Numbered from the stretch's first letter, positions 1-15,100 are shown. The stretch is 64,000 nucleotides of DNA from Lepidurus packardi (GCA_023053545.1 JAKZAN010000001.1:888565-952564); one strand, 5' to 3'. Translations and numbers: made by a program. The notes: generated from the sequence alone by a model not told the origin.

Positions 1-1
1 T

Positions 2-130
2 AGCAACAGATTGCCTGCCGAGGAATCCCAAGTGACGCGCCGTTCCACACTTAGCATCCGACTCTTTCTTAAAGAGTTTTCTTTGGAGCTCCTAACAGGA
101 GCCTACAATCGCCTCATGTTCATTGTGAAA
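2..130 (+). CDS. TIMELESS: TIMELESS exon (first visible; 5' end cut by window)
   Basis: Phase-0 reading from base 2 gives 43 codons ending in the block [21 protein letters not shown] (first residue may be trimmed), typical of the N-terminal helical TIMELESS domain. The donor is gtaaag at 131. The true start of this exon may lie left of the window. Confidence 0.85.
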
Positions 131-3100
131 GTAAAGAATAGTTACAAATACGTTTTCCCCGATTTCTGTTAACCCCTTTTTCGTCCATTTCTGTTTACGC
201 AGGACAATCTCGTCCGAGCACGGACTCAAGAACACGATGAAACTTACTACTTGTGGGCTATGAAGTTCTTTATGGAGTTTAATCGGCATTGCAAGTTTCG
301 TGTGGAAGTCGTAAGGTACGAGTAGGATTCCAAATGGGTCCGTTGCTCACAAGTTGCTCCTAATTGACTTTTAATCTATTTTTGGAAACTTTGTAGCGAA
401 ACCATGTCCGTCCAGGTGTTCCATTACATCCAAACCCAGCTAGAAACTTACGCAGATATGATCAAAGTGGATAAAACTAAGATGAAACTCTGGTGCAGGC
501 GAATGCATCTTGCTCTTAAAGCCTATCAGGTAAAAGATCTTATTTCACTCTTATTTCACTGGCAAATTAAAAAGTAAAATTATAATAAAAATTATTTCAC
601 TGGCAAAGTTTATTGTGAAATTTTATTTAATTTACTTTTTTCAAATGATTTTTTTTTTGCTTTATTTTAAGCAAATTAGTTCGTTCAATCCCTAAAGTTC
701 CGCGAAATTACTTAATTCAGTTTTATTTAATTTAATTGTTTTTTTCAAATGATTTTTTTTGCTTTATTTTAAGCAAATTAGTTCGTTCAATGCCTAAAGT
801 TCTGCGAAATTACTTAATTCAATTTTATTCAATTTAATTGTTTTTTCTCAAATGATTTTTTTGCTTTATTTTATGCAAATTAGTTCGTTCAATCCCTAAA
901 GTTCCGCGAAATTACTTAATTCAATTTTATTCAATTTAATTGGTTTTTTCAAATGATTTTTTTTGCTTTATTTTAAGCAAATTAGTTCGTTCAATGCCTA
1001 AAGTTCCGTGAAACTACTTAATTCAATTTTCAACAACGCGAAATCTTCGAATCAAGGATTTTTTTCTTTATTTTGAAATTTAATTTAATTTAATTTACTT
1101 GTTTTTTTTCAAATGATTTTTTTTGCTTTATTTAAGCAAATTAGTTCGTTCAATTCCTACAGTTCCGCGAAATTACTTAATTCAGTTTTCAACAACGCGA
1201 AATCTTCGAATCAAGAAATTTTTTTTTTTCAGATTTTTCTCAAGAGATTTCTGATTAAAAAGGAGGATTTCCTTTGAATAATTACTGGTTAACACAAATT
1301 CTGCTTTAAACAAGTTATTACATTTCTTTTGCTTTAATTCCCAGGAATTACTTATGACTTTGGCTGCAATGGTGCAATGCAAAGAGCAGAGCGTTCGAGA
1401 ATCCGCAAAGGTCATTCAAGGCAATGTCTTTTACGTGCTGGAGTACCGGGAGCTTTGCCTCCATCTTTTGCAGACGTTTGATCCGGTGAAGCACTCCACG
1501 TAGGTTTTTGAGGCATCGTGAATCGAACATTTTTGACCAATTTTTTTACATGTGCAGGAGTTACTTGAAAGATTTGGTGGAAACGACTCATATTTTCCTA
1601 AAGCTGCTGGAATCTTTCGCGAAATCCAGTCGCCATTTGGTGGTGCAAAAGAAGACGGTAGCTCGTAAGAAGAAAAAGCTTAAGAAAACAGGTATTACTC
1701 CTAATCCAAATAAACAAGCTTCAGAATTTGGATCATTTTATTTTTTTATTTTATTTTATTTTGAATCCTTTTATTTTGTAGGACCCGCAGAGACAAGTCA
1801 GACAGGAGACGTTTCCTGGGATGAAATTTCGTCAGATATATCTAATATCTTGCACGGCTTAGACGACACGCAACTTCCTAATGATGTCATTCCTTTCGAT
1901 TCGGCTTCGAGCGTGCCTATTGGTGAACAGAAGTAATGTTTTTATGTCTGCCTTTTTTTTTTAGTATTGTTTTATTTTTTGTATTGTGTGTGCTCATCTT
2001 TTGCGTTTCTTTTGGGAATCCTCAGGGTGGATGCGATTCGCAGAATCCAGCGCCTTATGAAAGGGAATAAATTGGCTGAAACTGTTAGTCTGCTGAGAGC
2101 TTCCCGGTAAGAACCTTACCTTCCCCTTCTTATGACTTTCTAATTCGTTCTAAATGAGTTGACGGGCAACGACACAATCTGGCCTTCCTTAATGCTTCAA
2201 TAGTATCCTTAACCTATGTGAGACAGTCTCAAAGCGATCATTTTCATCATCACTTCGAGCGCTTATCCGCAGGAAAGTCTTTCAAAATGCACCTGCGTTA
2301 GAGGAACTCATGACCTATTCAATTGGTTTTGCATAATTATTCATGATTGCAAATCAAAGCTTTTGGGTGTCTTTATTTCGCCCATCGTTCTAAACTTTGT
2401 CAAATTTCCGTTCTTAACATCTTCCGAAACTCTTACAAACCTCCGAACTCTTAAAATCTTCCGAAAAAAAGTAATAATCGGGAGAAATTGGATTACTACG
2501 ATATCGGAGGTCGGTATTATATCGATATCGATATTGTAGGGACTCCATTGTTGATATCAATTATCATAACAGACATTTTGCGGTCTGACATCAATTTCTA
2601 GAAACATTCACATTCTAAAGCTGAAAATTTTGAATAATAATTTAAAAAGTGAGCATTCTCTTGATTAGCACATGTTCAAATCTCCCGCTTTTTTAAAAAA
2701 AAATAAAGTAAAAATCGGGGGAAATTCAATTATTTCGATATCACAGATCAGTACTTTACCAGTGTTGATATCGGTGATATAATCAGGAGAAATTGGATTA
2801 CTACGATATCGAAGATCGGTATTATATCGATAGCGTACGGCTCCATTGTTGATATCAATTATCAGAACCGGCATTTTGCGTCCGACATTTTGAATAATAA
2901 TTTAAAAAGTGAGCATTCTCTTGATTAGCACATGTTCAAATCTCCCGCTTTTTAAAAAATAAAGTAAAAAATCGGGGGAAATTCAATTATTTCGATATCA
3001 GTAATGTTAATATCGTTGATTTATATCAGTTTATATTGTTGATTTATCGGTTCAGATTTATATTAGTTTATATTGTTGATTTATCGTTATTCAGTTAATT

Positions 3101-6100
3101 GATCGGTTCAGATTTGTATCAGTTTATATCGTTGATTTATGATATATCGATATTTATATTGTTGATTTATCGTTATTCAGTTGATTTATCGGTTCAGATT
3201 TATATCAGTTTATATCGTTGATTATAATATATCGATATTTATATCGTTGATTATAATATATCGATATTTATATCGTTGATTTACCGTTCGTATCAGATAT
3301 GTTAATATCGGTGGTTTATATCGATATCGATATTTTAGGTGTTCCATAATTGATACCAATTAAAATCATTGTTGTTTTGCTATCCGACATCCATTTCTAG
3401 AGCAATTCCCATGGTAAACCTGCAAATTTTGAATCATAATTTGTAGTAAATATCATTCTCTTGATTAGCCCATTAAGTTTCCTTTACTGAGAAACCATTT
3501 TCGTTTACTTGCTATAGATTAGTTTACAAATCCTGTAAACTCCCATTTTTTTTTAACGCAAATACTTTTTTGGGACCCTGCTACCTTACGAGACTGAAAC
3601 ACCAACTTAATCCCCGTACTAACTTCTATTTTGGCCTGATTTTTCTTTCTAATCTAGGTTGGTGTGGCCGGAGAACGACGTGTTTGGCGCAGCTAATGCC
3701 AACCCTGATGAAGAATTCCTCACGCTTCGCGACGCCTTCTTTGCGGATCTGCCTCCTGGTAAGTGCCACCATTTTTTTTTTTTTTTTTTTTTTTTTTAGG
3801 TTTAAACTTCTAAAGAAAGGTAGTGAGGTTTTTTCGTCCCCAATGTCACCGTCAACACATTCTAGTCATCTAGCACCAAAAAATTCCTTCCTCTACCTCG
3901 TCGTATGAAAGTTTCAAAGTTTCGCAAGAAAGGGGTTAAGAAGAATAAGAAGGAAGGTCACGATAGAAAAATATTGCTATTCACCGCCAATCTACAATCA
4001 CAACAAGAGGGGCGCCATAGAACGACAGCGAAAACAGGACTAACGTGCTTCTGTTTTCGAATTTCGAAAAGTCGAAGGAAATTTCTTGCAATTGGAGTTT
4101 TCTTGAAGAAAGTCGGAACAAGTTACTCCATCGCTTTCTTTTTTTGGCTACATTTCCCCCAACAAGAAAATATTTGGCACAAAAACAGTCTTATGTCAGG
4201 CTAGATTAATAGCTTTCGTTTTTTATCCCACTTTTTTTTTTTGTTAAAATTTTTTTTTTTTTTTAGACTTTTTTTGGTTCACCTAAGCTAGGGACAAAGG
4301 CTGGAATAGATCTTTCTCGTTTCCATTCTTGTACAGCGCCAAGAGTAGTCGCTCGCTGTCATGGTAATCGCAGATACTGGCCGGGTACAATTCCTCGTTC
4401 TTGTCCAGCATGAGGGCGTGTCTCTGGGGATCCTTGGTCCCAAACCGCCCAGCCGAGGTCGTCTGATCCACGGGCCATATAACTTTCGGAGTATTGGGCC
4501 AGCAGTTCCGTTTCCCTCGCTTGAGGACGGAGTTTTTGGCTGGTTTGGCTTGTCGCAGCCACGCCAACACGATGAACACAGACACAAGCGTTACACAAGC
4601 CAGTACCAACAAGGCAATACCTAATATGTACACCGGACGCTCTTCCCCGGACGTCAAGTCCTCCTGCGGGGGATTGGAGGGTCTTAGGAAGGTCGGAGGG
4701 GTGGTGGAGGGTGGAGGGAGCCGGATTCTAGTTACGGGACGATAGGCGGCTTGAGGGGCTCGGGAGTCGGTGATCGGAATCGTGGAAATCGAGGGAGTGG
4801 TGGTGGTTGGGGAAACGAGGGTAGTGTTCAGGAGTTCCGCTTCGTCGAGCAAAACAACGGGCTTTTCGGCGAGGGATGCGGGACGGACGCAGCGAACGTT
4901 GTAGGCTTTGGCGAATTCGACGGTGCCGGCGCGCATCCATCGCCGGAGTTGAGCCACGCCGGGCAGGGAGCAGTCCCAGAGGTTGTCGGTGAGCCGCGCG
5001 AGGCGAAGCTGGGGCAAGCTTGAGGGGAGCGCAGGCCAAATCGTTCGCAAGGCGCACTGGGTGAGGTCCAGTTCCCGTAGCGTCGCTGGCAAGGCTTGTA
5101 AGCCGCGTGGCGAAGAGAAGATGCGGGCGGCCAATTGGGGGCTTGAGTGGAAATCAAGGATTTGCAGGTTTTGCAGCGGGGCAAGCAGCTGATCGTCTAT
5201 GTCGAGTTGGGTCTGAAATGAGGATTTTATTCAGTTATTTTATTATTAAGATTATGATTTTGTTAAGGTTTGGAGCTCGGTATAGACGGTAAGCAGGAGG
5301 AAGTTTGGAACAGCTTTTTTTGGTTAAAACCAGCACGTTTCAGTGGAAAACAATTGATAGTAAGCTTGAGCGTACCCAGAAATCCCATCTCTTCAAATTT
5401 GACGTGCAAATCTTGTTCGGAATGTTCGACTTAGGATATTGGATACGATTTAGGATATTGTGCTGCTACAGCAAACTGTGGTGACAAGTTGTACTTTGCA
5501 GAAGCAAAACAAGCCGGCAATTAGCTATTTTTTCTTGATTTTTGTACAAAACGGTTTTGGTGAAACGATAACAAACATCAGCGCCATCTGTGATTGTTTT
5601 GCGTGATTTAGGATATTGTGCTGCTACAGCAAACTGCGGTGACAAGTTGTACTTTGCAGAAGCAAAACAAGCCGGCAATTAGCTATTTTTTCTTAATTTT
5701 TGTACAAAACGGTTTTGGCGAAACGATAACAAACATCAGCGCCATCTGTGATTGTTTTGCGTGATTTAGGATATTGTGCTGCTACAGCAAACTGTGGTGA
5801 CAAGTTGTACTTTTGCAGAAGCAAAACAAGCCGGCAATTAGCTATTTTTTTCTTAACTTTTGTACAAAACGGCTTTGGCAAAACGATAACAAACATCAGC
5901 GCCATCTGTGAGTGGTTCGCATGATGTAAGATATTGTGCTGCTACAGCAAACTGTGGTGACAAGTTGTACTTTGCAGAAGCAAAACAAGCCGGCAATTAG
6001 CTATTTTTTCTTGATTTTTGTACAAAACGGTTTTGGTGAAACGATAACAAACATCAGCGCCATCTTTGATTGTTTTGCGTGATTTAAGATATTGTGCTGC

Positions 6101-9100
6101 TACAGCAAACTGTGGTGACAAGTTGTACTTTGCAGAAGCAAAACAAGCCGGCGATTAGCTATTTTTTTCTTAATTTTTTTTACAAAAAGCTTGGGCAAAA
6201 CGATAACAAACATCAGCGCCATCTGTGAGTGTTTCGCATCAATAAGCTAATGTATACGGAACCTTTAAAAATGTTTGTAAGGGTTAAGTATCTAGTAGTT
6301 TTGGGGGATTTTGATAAAAAAAAATCCAATTTGAGAAATTTAGCTTATGATACACGCCTGTCAAAAAAGTAGATGTCAAGTCAGCTTGTAACTGTCGTAC
6401 TGAAAGGAATTTAAATTCATCCTTTACGTCAAGTCAGCTTGTAACTAGCGTGTCGTGACTGAAGCTTGCTTAATTTTTATTTTATTTTTCAATTTATTTA
6501 TTCATACCAACCTGTTGGTTATCTATAATGTTGGTAGTTGTAAGAATTAAAATTCTGTAGTTTATTGTAATTCTGAACTGGTGTAGGAGTTTCAAATTGT
6601 AATAAGGCTAATGGCTCTAATTCATTATCATAATTATTAAAATTAATTTTGTATTACGATACTTAATAATAATTACAATATTTATTTTTGAAATTCAGTT
6701 TTTTGCGTAATTACTAATTATTACATTCATAATTCATTCAAGTACTTAATACATAAGTACTAATTAATTACAATGGTCATAATGAAGCATAATAATTTGT
6801 ATAATTAACTTTACAATACAGTAATTAATAATAATTCTAACCGTTATTTTAAAAATCCAATTTTAATCCAATAATAAAATTAATTTTGCATTACGATAAT
6901 TGATACTAATTGCAATATTTATTTTTGAAATTCAATTTTTGCATCATTATCTAATTATTACATTCTTAATTCATTCAAGTACTTAGTACATAAATACTAA
7001 TTAATTACAATGGTCATAATGAATCATAATAATTTGTATAATTAACTTTACAATACAGTAATTAATAATAATTCTAACCGTTCTTTTACAAGTCCAGAGT
7101 TTTGACGTAATTTTTTAATTCAGTAGGAAAAGTTGTAGAACTTAGGATTCTTTAAACTTTATTAATACAATTGTTATAACTGAAATTAAATTAAGCCTAG
7201 ACAATGTAAAAAAATCTTAATTAAATTAAATTGTAATTTCAAGGTTAATTAAATGATAAATTAAATCGTAATTTCAAGGTTAGAAACACTCAAGGATCGT
7301 AAGATTTTCAATAAAAGCAGAGCTATGATTAGTTAACAGACCTGATTAGGACTTCATTGCAAATCAAAGATGTGATTGTAATAATTAGTGATTATAGTAG
7401 GTTTGCTAGGATCATTTAAGAGTTACTGCGAGTGCTAAAAGTTCCCTGTGCCGTGTATACTAATCTTATTACGTACTAATCTTATTTGGAGTCGTAAGTT
7501 TGGCTTTGTCAGTGGAGTGAACTTGCATTAAGATGCAATGTAAGTCATATAAAACCTTGATTAAGTTTATACTGCGCAGGTCGTGCAACCAACCGAATCA
7601 TAAGCGACTCGGTTAGCTCGTTTAATTGTAGCTTTGTACCCTAAACATGTACTGAAACCGTAAGCGGTACGTTGAATCATAAAAGACCATTTGAAAGTCG
7701 ATTCAGACTGATCTAAACACCAATTAGTGCAAGGTATACAACGAACTATACGTAGTCTTCAGTTCCGTTTTCCGTGTAAACGTCCTTTACGGCGCTCGCA
7801 AGAAAGAGATGGAGGAGTTAATTCCGTTCAAACTGACGTTGATTGAAGGATTTATCCATTTCCTAATCGGCTTCCCTTTTTGTCATTCACACAAAAATAA
7901 TATAAGAAAAACGCCCTAAATAGATATCCTTCGCGGTTGGCTCCTACTCTTCGTTGACCACAAAAAACTCACTTAAATTATTTAATTCAAGAAAAAGTAT
8001 GCAGAAATACGCAGAAATAAGATGATAGAATCACAGAATCTTGCATCGTTACCTCGGTAACCATGGAAGGTATTTTAGCCAGTCGTAAACTTTGAGATTT
8101 TTTGAGTGAGAAAAACTCACTCAAATTGTTTCATTAAAGAAAAAGTATGCAGAAATAAGATGGTAGAATCAGTAAAGGTAATATAAGAAAAACGCTCTAA
8201 ATATATATCCTTCGCGGTTGGCTCCTACTCTTCGTTGATCCAAAAACTCACTCAAATTATTTCAGTCAGGAAAAAGTATGCAGTAATGCACAGAAATAAG
8301 ATGGTAGAATCACCAAAGATAATATAAGTAAAACGCCTTAAATATCTATCTTTCGTGGTTGGCTCCTAGTCTTCGTTGACCCAAAAACTCACTCAAATTA
8401 TTTCGTTAAAGAAAAAGTATGCAGTAATATCCAGAAATACGCAGAAATAAGATGGTAGAATCACCCAAGATAATATAAGAAAAACGCCTTAAATAGATAC
8501 CCTTCGCGGTTTGCTCCTACTCTTCGTTGATCCAAAAACTCACTCAAATTATTTAATTCAGGAAAAAGTATGCAGAAATATCCAGAAATACGCAGAAATA
8601 AGATGGTAGAATCACCAAAGATAAGATAAGAAAAACGCCCTAAATAGATATCCTTCGCGGTTGGCTCCTGTTCTTCGTTGACCCAAAAACTCACTCAGAT
8701 TATTTCGTTAAAGAAAAAGTATGCAGAAATATCCAGAAATACGCAGAAATAAGATGGTAGAATCACCAAAGATAAGATAAGAAAAACGCCCTAAATAGAT
8801 ATCCTTCGCGGTTGGCTCCTGTTCTTCGTTGACCCAAAAACTCACTCAGATTATTTCGTTAAAGAAAAAGTATGCAGAAATATCCAGAAATACGCAGAAA
8901 TAAGATGGTAGAATCACCAAAGATAAGATAAGAAAAACGCCCTAAATAGATATCCTTCGCGGTTGGCTCCTAGTCTTCGTTGACCCAAAAACTCACTCAA
9001 ATTATTTCGTTAAAGAAAAAGTATGCAGTAATATCCAGAAATACGCAGAAATAAGACGGTAGAATCACCAAAGATAATATAAGAAAAACGCCTTAAATAT

Positions 9101-12100
9101 CTATCCTTCGCGGTTGGCTCCTGCTCTTTGTTGACCCAAAAACTCACTTAAATTATTTAATTCAAGAAAAAGTATGCAGAAATACGCAGAAATAAGATGA
9201 TAGAATCACAGAATCTTCCATCGTTACCGGGGTAACGATGGAAGGTATTTTAGCCAGTCATAAAACTTTGAGATTTTTTGAGTGAGAAAAACTCACTCAA
9301 ATTATTTAATTCAGGAAAAAGTATGCAGAAATATCCAGAAATACGCAGAAATAAGATGATAGAATCACCAAAGATAATATAAGAAAAACGCCTTAAATAT
9401 CTATCCTTCGCGGTTAGCTCCTACTCTTCGTTGACCCCAAAAAACTCACTCAAATTATTTAATTCATGAAAACGTATGCAGAAATATCCAGAAATACGCA
9501 GAAATAAGATATAATCACCTCGGTAACGATGGAAGGTATTTTAGCCAGTCGTAAAACTTTGAGATTTTTCAGTCTGCCAAGACTATTGGACTGGATGAGT
9601 CGGATCGGATTGTTGGACAGGTCCAATGTCTCCAGATTGGGCAGCTGATCCAGATCCATGGCTTCGATTTTCTCCAGTCGATTCGCCTGGAGCTCGAGTA
9701 TTTTGAGTCTAGGAAAAAAAAAATAAAAAAAAAATCCATGTTTTTTGGGCAAAAATGTAAGAAGAAAAGAACCCTTGGTGTAGCTCTTTGCGGTTCAATC
9801 TAGGTAAAAGATTAGGGCAGGTTTGGAAGAATGGGTGCAGACAAGCGGTGTGAGCAACAATGGTGATAGGAATGCTTGGCGCGAAAGCTTACTTGGGAAT
9901 GTCATGAAGCGCGCCCAATTGCAGTCCGGCAATTTGATTGCGGGCCAAGAGGAGCTCTTCCAAGTCCGGCACGCCCGTCAAGTCGGCGGCTTGGAGCAGG
10001 CTTAATTGATTTCCTGATAAATGTAAACTTCGTAAAGCTGAGGGTAAAGTTTGGGGCACACTGCCCAACTGATTGTCACTCAGCCAAAGACGCTGCAAGT
10101 AGTCCAGCCGACCCAGGGCATCCTCTTCCACGCTGCTTAGTCCATTGTCGTCCAAGACCAACAATCGCAGATACGGATAACTTTCCAGGTCGCCCCTTCC
10201 CAACCCACTAATATTGTTTCCTACGCCACAAAGTAAACATGAGCTCCTCTTCGTCCTAAACATATTCTTGCTCTCGCTTGTTGACAAGATTCTCTCCTTT
10301 CTCTCTGTCTCTCTCTCGATATCTATCTATCTCGATAGATATCTATCTATCGAGAGAGAGAGAGAAAGGATATCGATAGGTATCGATAGATAGATATAGA
10401 TCGATAGATAGCGATAAGTTAGATAGATAGAGGAAGGGAGCTTTTAGATAGATAGATAGATATCGGTAGATATCGATATACATCGATAGGTATCGGTAGA
10501 TATCGATATGTATCGAGAGAGGAGAAAGGATATCGATACATAGATAAGATCGATGGATAGATAGCGATAAGTTAGATAGATAGAGGAAGGGAGCTTTTAG
10601 ATAGATAGATAGATATCGGTAGATATCGATAAACATCGATAGGTATATGTAGATAATCGATATCTAGATATCGATCTAGATGTATCGATAGATAGATATC
10701 TGTCCAGAGAGAGAAAGGATATCGATACATAGATAAGATCGATGGATAGATAGCAATAAGTTAGATAGATAGAGGAAGGGAGCTTTTAGATAGATAGATA
10801 GATATCGGTAGATATCGATATACATCGATAGGTATCGGTAGATATCGATATGTATCGAGAGAGAGAGAAAGGATATCGATACATAGATAAGATCGATGGA
10901 TAGATAGCGATAAGTTAGATAGATAGAGGAAGATAGCTTTTAGATAGATAGATAGATATCGGTAGATATCGATATATAGCGATAGGTATCGGTAGATATC
11001 GATATGTATCGAGAGAGAGAGAAAGGATATCGATACATAGATAAGATCGATGGATAGATAGCCATAAGTTAGATAGATAGAGGAAGGGAGCTTTTAGATA
11101 GATAGATATCGGTAGATATCGATATATATCGATAGGTATCGGTAGATATCGATATATATCGATAGGTATCCGTAGATATCGATATGTATCGATAGATATC
11201 TATCGAGAGAGAGAGAAAGGATATCGATACAAAGATATAGATCGATGGATAGATAGCGATAAGTTAGATAGATAGATATCGGTAGATATCGATATACATC
11301 GATAGGTATCGGTAGATATCGATAGATAGATAGATAATAGATAAGTTAGATAGATGAGGAAGGGAGCTTTTAGTGCACCAAATATCTGTTAAACGCCTAG
11401 TTACTTTAGTTTTTTTTGTGTTATGGAGTGGAGGAGAGCTGGGATTGGTGGATGGTGTTGACGTCATCACCTTATCTGGTTAACCCCAACTTCGCTCGAA
11501 AAGCTGTGTAAGAGCTAACGAGTTTGAGATCAGATCTACGGGGCAAGAAAGGGATACAAAATGGCGTCTTTTCTTCGATTTGCGGGAAGCCTTAGGCGTT
11601 AAGTTAGTCGTTTGAACTAAGGCCTTGTTCACACTACGGATTTATCTCGGCCGAAGGTCGTAGGGAATAGGTTAATCCTGACTGCTCGTTCATTTGAAGA
11701 GTTCCAGTTTGGATCCTTGAGACCATTGCTGTTACCGGACGGTTTAGGTCCAATTTCTTATGGTTAGTTTTGTAAGAAAAAAAGTTCTGCCAAAACTGGC
11801 AGTACTGCAGAAAAAGTTTTTGGCGATTTTACAATGACATGTATTAGTCATTTTTTGCGGATGAAATAGTCTACTGTAATTTTGGCAAGAAATAGTTTTA
11901 AAATTGATAGATAGCTATTTTCCTATTTGGAACGCCTTTTACAAGATGTTTTAGTTTGTAGATGTACAAACTCTGACAATGATATTCCATCCAAAATTAC
12001 GCTTTTTGTATGGGAAATTGTCATTTTTAGTACAAATTTTGCAGTAATTTTTTTTCATAAATTTACCAAGCGCCCCGAATTTCTTTTGCAGTGTAAACAA

Positions 12101-15100
12101 GGTTTACGCGTAGCTATTCCAGTGGTGAAAATCTGGATTTCTTTCGTGCCCATATGGCCGTACTTGGGCGTTTACTGCCGATATCGTCCGGCTACGTTAT
12201 TGCACTGTAATTGTGTATCGATTGCTGGAGTAGTATCGCTTTTCTGGCTTGGATGAAAAAAAAAATTGGATTCGAACTGGCTTGTTTGGGAACCTTTTGT
12301 ACTTTGATGGATTTCATCCCGAATTAGGTCAAGTTCCAATCAGTTGAGTTTAGCCATACAGACCGTAATAATGAAAATCGATAAATCGATGGATTTTTTT
12401 CTAAAACTTTTAATTGTTTTTAATTCTTCCAACCCGTCGAATAAAAAACACGGAAGCTTTTTACCATTTATTAAAATAGATCATGCGCCTGATTAGTCGA
12501 TGATCTTGGTAGCTAAGACTTTTTTTAACAAGTAATTTGCAATAAAAAATTAAGAACCTGTAACGAAGTACTGTACTGTACTGCCGTTGCGATTATCGAT
12601 TGGTTTAAAAGATTTCCTAGCTTATCGATAGTCCTCTAATCGATTAGCGTTTGGATTACAATCTAAGTCTGTGTTCAAGATCGATGCTTGAGCCAAAGTG
12701 TCGATATAGATTTAAAGAAGAAATAGCTTTTAAGAATGGCGTGTTTTTCTAGCTTAGAATAAATTTTTGGGAAATTTTTTTTTTATTTATTCCATGAAGA
12801 AGTATTGCTATCGATTTAAAGAAGATAAGTATCGATATTGATTTAAAGAAGATCAGTATTAATATCGATCTGAAGAAGATAAATATCGATTTAAAGAAGA
12901 AACAGCTTTTAGGAATGGCGTATGAAGAAATAACGTGTTTTTAGCTTAGAATACATTTTGGGGATTTTATTTATTCCTTGAAGAAGTATCGATTTTGAGA
13001 AGATAAGTATCGATATCGATTTAAAGAGGATAAATATCGATTTGAAGAAGAAATAGCTTTTAGGAATGGCGTATGAAGAAATAACGTCTTTTTAGCTTAG
13101 AATACATTTTGGGGATTTTATTTATTCCTTGAAGAAGTATCGATTTTGAGAAAATAAGTATTGATATCGATCCAAGGAGGATTGATATCGATTTTAAGAA
13201 GTAGCTTTTAGGAATGGCGTATGAAGAAATAACTTATTTAGTTTTTAGCTTAGAATACATTTAGGGGATTGTATTTATTTATTTATTTTTTTTAAAAAAA
13301 AAAGTATCGATATCGATTTAAAGAAGATAATTATCGATATTGATTTAAAGAGGATACATATCGATTTAAAAGAAGAAGTAGCTTCTAGGAATGGCGTATG
13401 AAGAAATAGCGTGGTTTTTTAAGGTTAGAATACGTTTTGGGGATTTTATTTATTTCTTGAAAAATAGTATAGTATTTCCTTATTTTATTTTGCAAGTTAT
13501 GAGAGAGTTGGATTGGAAGGGATAGGATTTTTTTGTTGTTATATACCTGGAAGGCGTAAGTCGCGGACGAAGCGTGTCAAGCTTTGTGGCACATGGGTCA
13601 ATCCAGCGTGGCTTAAATCCACGTACTGAAGGCGCGCTCCAAAGAAATCCAATTTGGTCCAAGTAACCAAGGGATTGTTGCTGAGTAGCAAATGGGCCAA
13701 ACCAGTCAAAGATTGAAAAGTGCCCGGAGCAATGGACGAAATTTTGTTCGAGTCCAAATTCAGATATTGCAACCTTGACAAACCCTATTTTTTTGAGACG
13801 AACACAGCCAAGAAACATATTAGTATTATCCATTCCATTTTCTATTTTCGCTTTCAATTTTTTTTTTAAAAAAAAGAAGGAAAACTCGTTTTATAAAAAA
13901 TAATTTCTGATGAAATTGACCCTGATTTTTTGCCATGAAATTGATTCAGAATCTTTCCGAGGAAATTGATAATTTTGCTAACATAAACAAGGAGCGTTTT
14001 AAATTAAAAAAAAAGAAAATCAAAGATTTTTTTTTTGTAAAAATGCAAGAAAAATTCCTTTTTTATAAAGCTATTTCGGATGAAGTGGACTATTTCTGTT
14101 CCTTTCAAAAATGTCAAAAAGAAAGTCAATTCGGTGTAAACAGTTATTTGAAATGAAACTGACTAAGAATTTCTTGTAATAAAATTGATTCAGAATGTTT
14201 CCAAGGCAATTGACTTGATAATTTTGCTGAGAAAAACAAGGAGCATTTTCAATTTTTTTAAAAATAAAATCAAAGAATTTAAAAAAAAAAAAAACAGGAA
14301 AAATTCCTTTTTAAAGAGTTATTTCTGAGGAAATGGACTATTTCTGTTCCTTTCGAAAATGTCAAAAAGAAAGTCAATTCGTTGTATACATTTATTCGAA
14401 ATGAAACTGACTAAGAATTTTTTGTAATAAAATCGATTCAGAATGTTTCCAAGGCAATTGGCTTGATAATTTTGCTGAGAAAAACAAGGAGCGTTTTATT
14501 TTATTTTTTAATAAAATCAAAGAATTGAAAAAAAATAAAATTGATTCAGAATGTTTCCAAGGCAAATGACTTGATAATTTTGCTGAGAAAAGCAAGGAGC
14601 GTTTCAATTTTTTTTTTTTTTAACAAAGTCAAAGAATTTTTTTAAAGCAGGAAAAATTCCTTTTTATGGAGTTATTTCTGATGAAATGAAACTAGAAACT
14701 ATTTCTGTTCCTTTAAAAAATCTCAAAAAGAAAGTCAATTCGTTTTCTGCAATTATTTGAAATGAAACTGACTAAGATTTTTTTTAAATAAAATTAATTC
14801 AGAATGTTTCCAAGGCAATTGACTTGATAATTTTGCGGAGAAAAACAAGGAGCGTTTTAAATTTTTAAAAAAAAATAAAATCAAAGAATTTTTTTTTTAA
14901 ATAAAATTGATTCAGAATGTTTCCAAGGCAATTGACTTGATAATTTTGCTAAGGAAAACAAGGGGCGTTTAATTTTTTTTTTTTTTTATAAAATCAAAGA
15001 ATTACAAAAAAATGGAAAAATTCCTTTTTATAGTTATTTCTGATGAAATGGACTATTTCTGTTCCTTTAAAAAATTTTTAAAAAAAGTCTATTCGTTTTG

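Noticed and set aside
4288..5192. Several overlapping ORFs of 70-118 codons on both strands
   Set aside because: Shadows of the GC-rich LRR exon 6 in other frames; only the frame with the cap, TM and tail joins upstream exons.
9876..10211. Plus-strand ORF of 111 codons
   Set aside because: It is the antisense shadow of LRR exon 4, which has clear LRR consensus on the minus strand.
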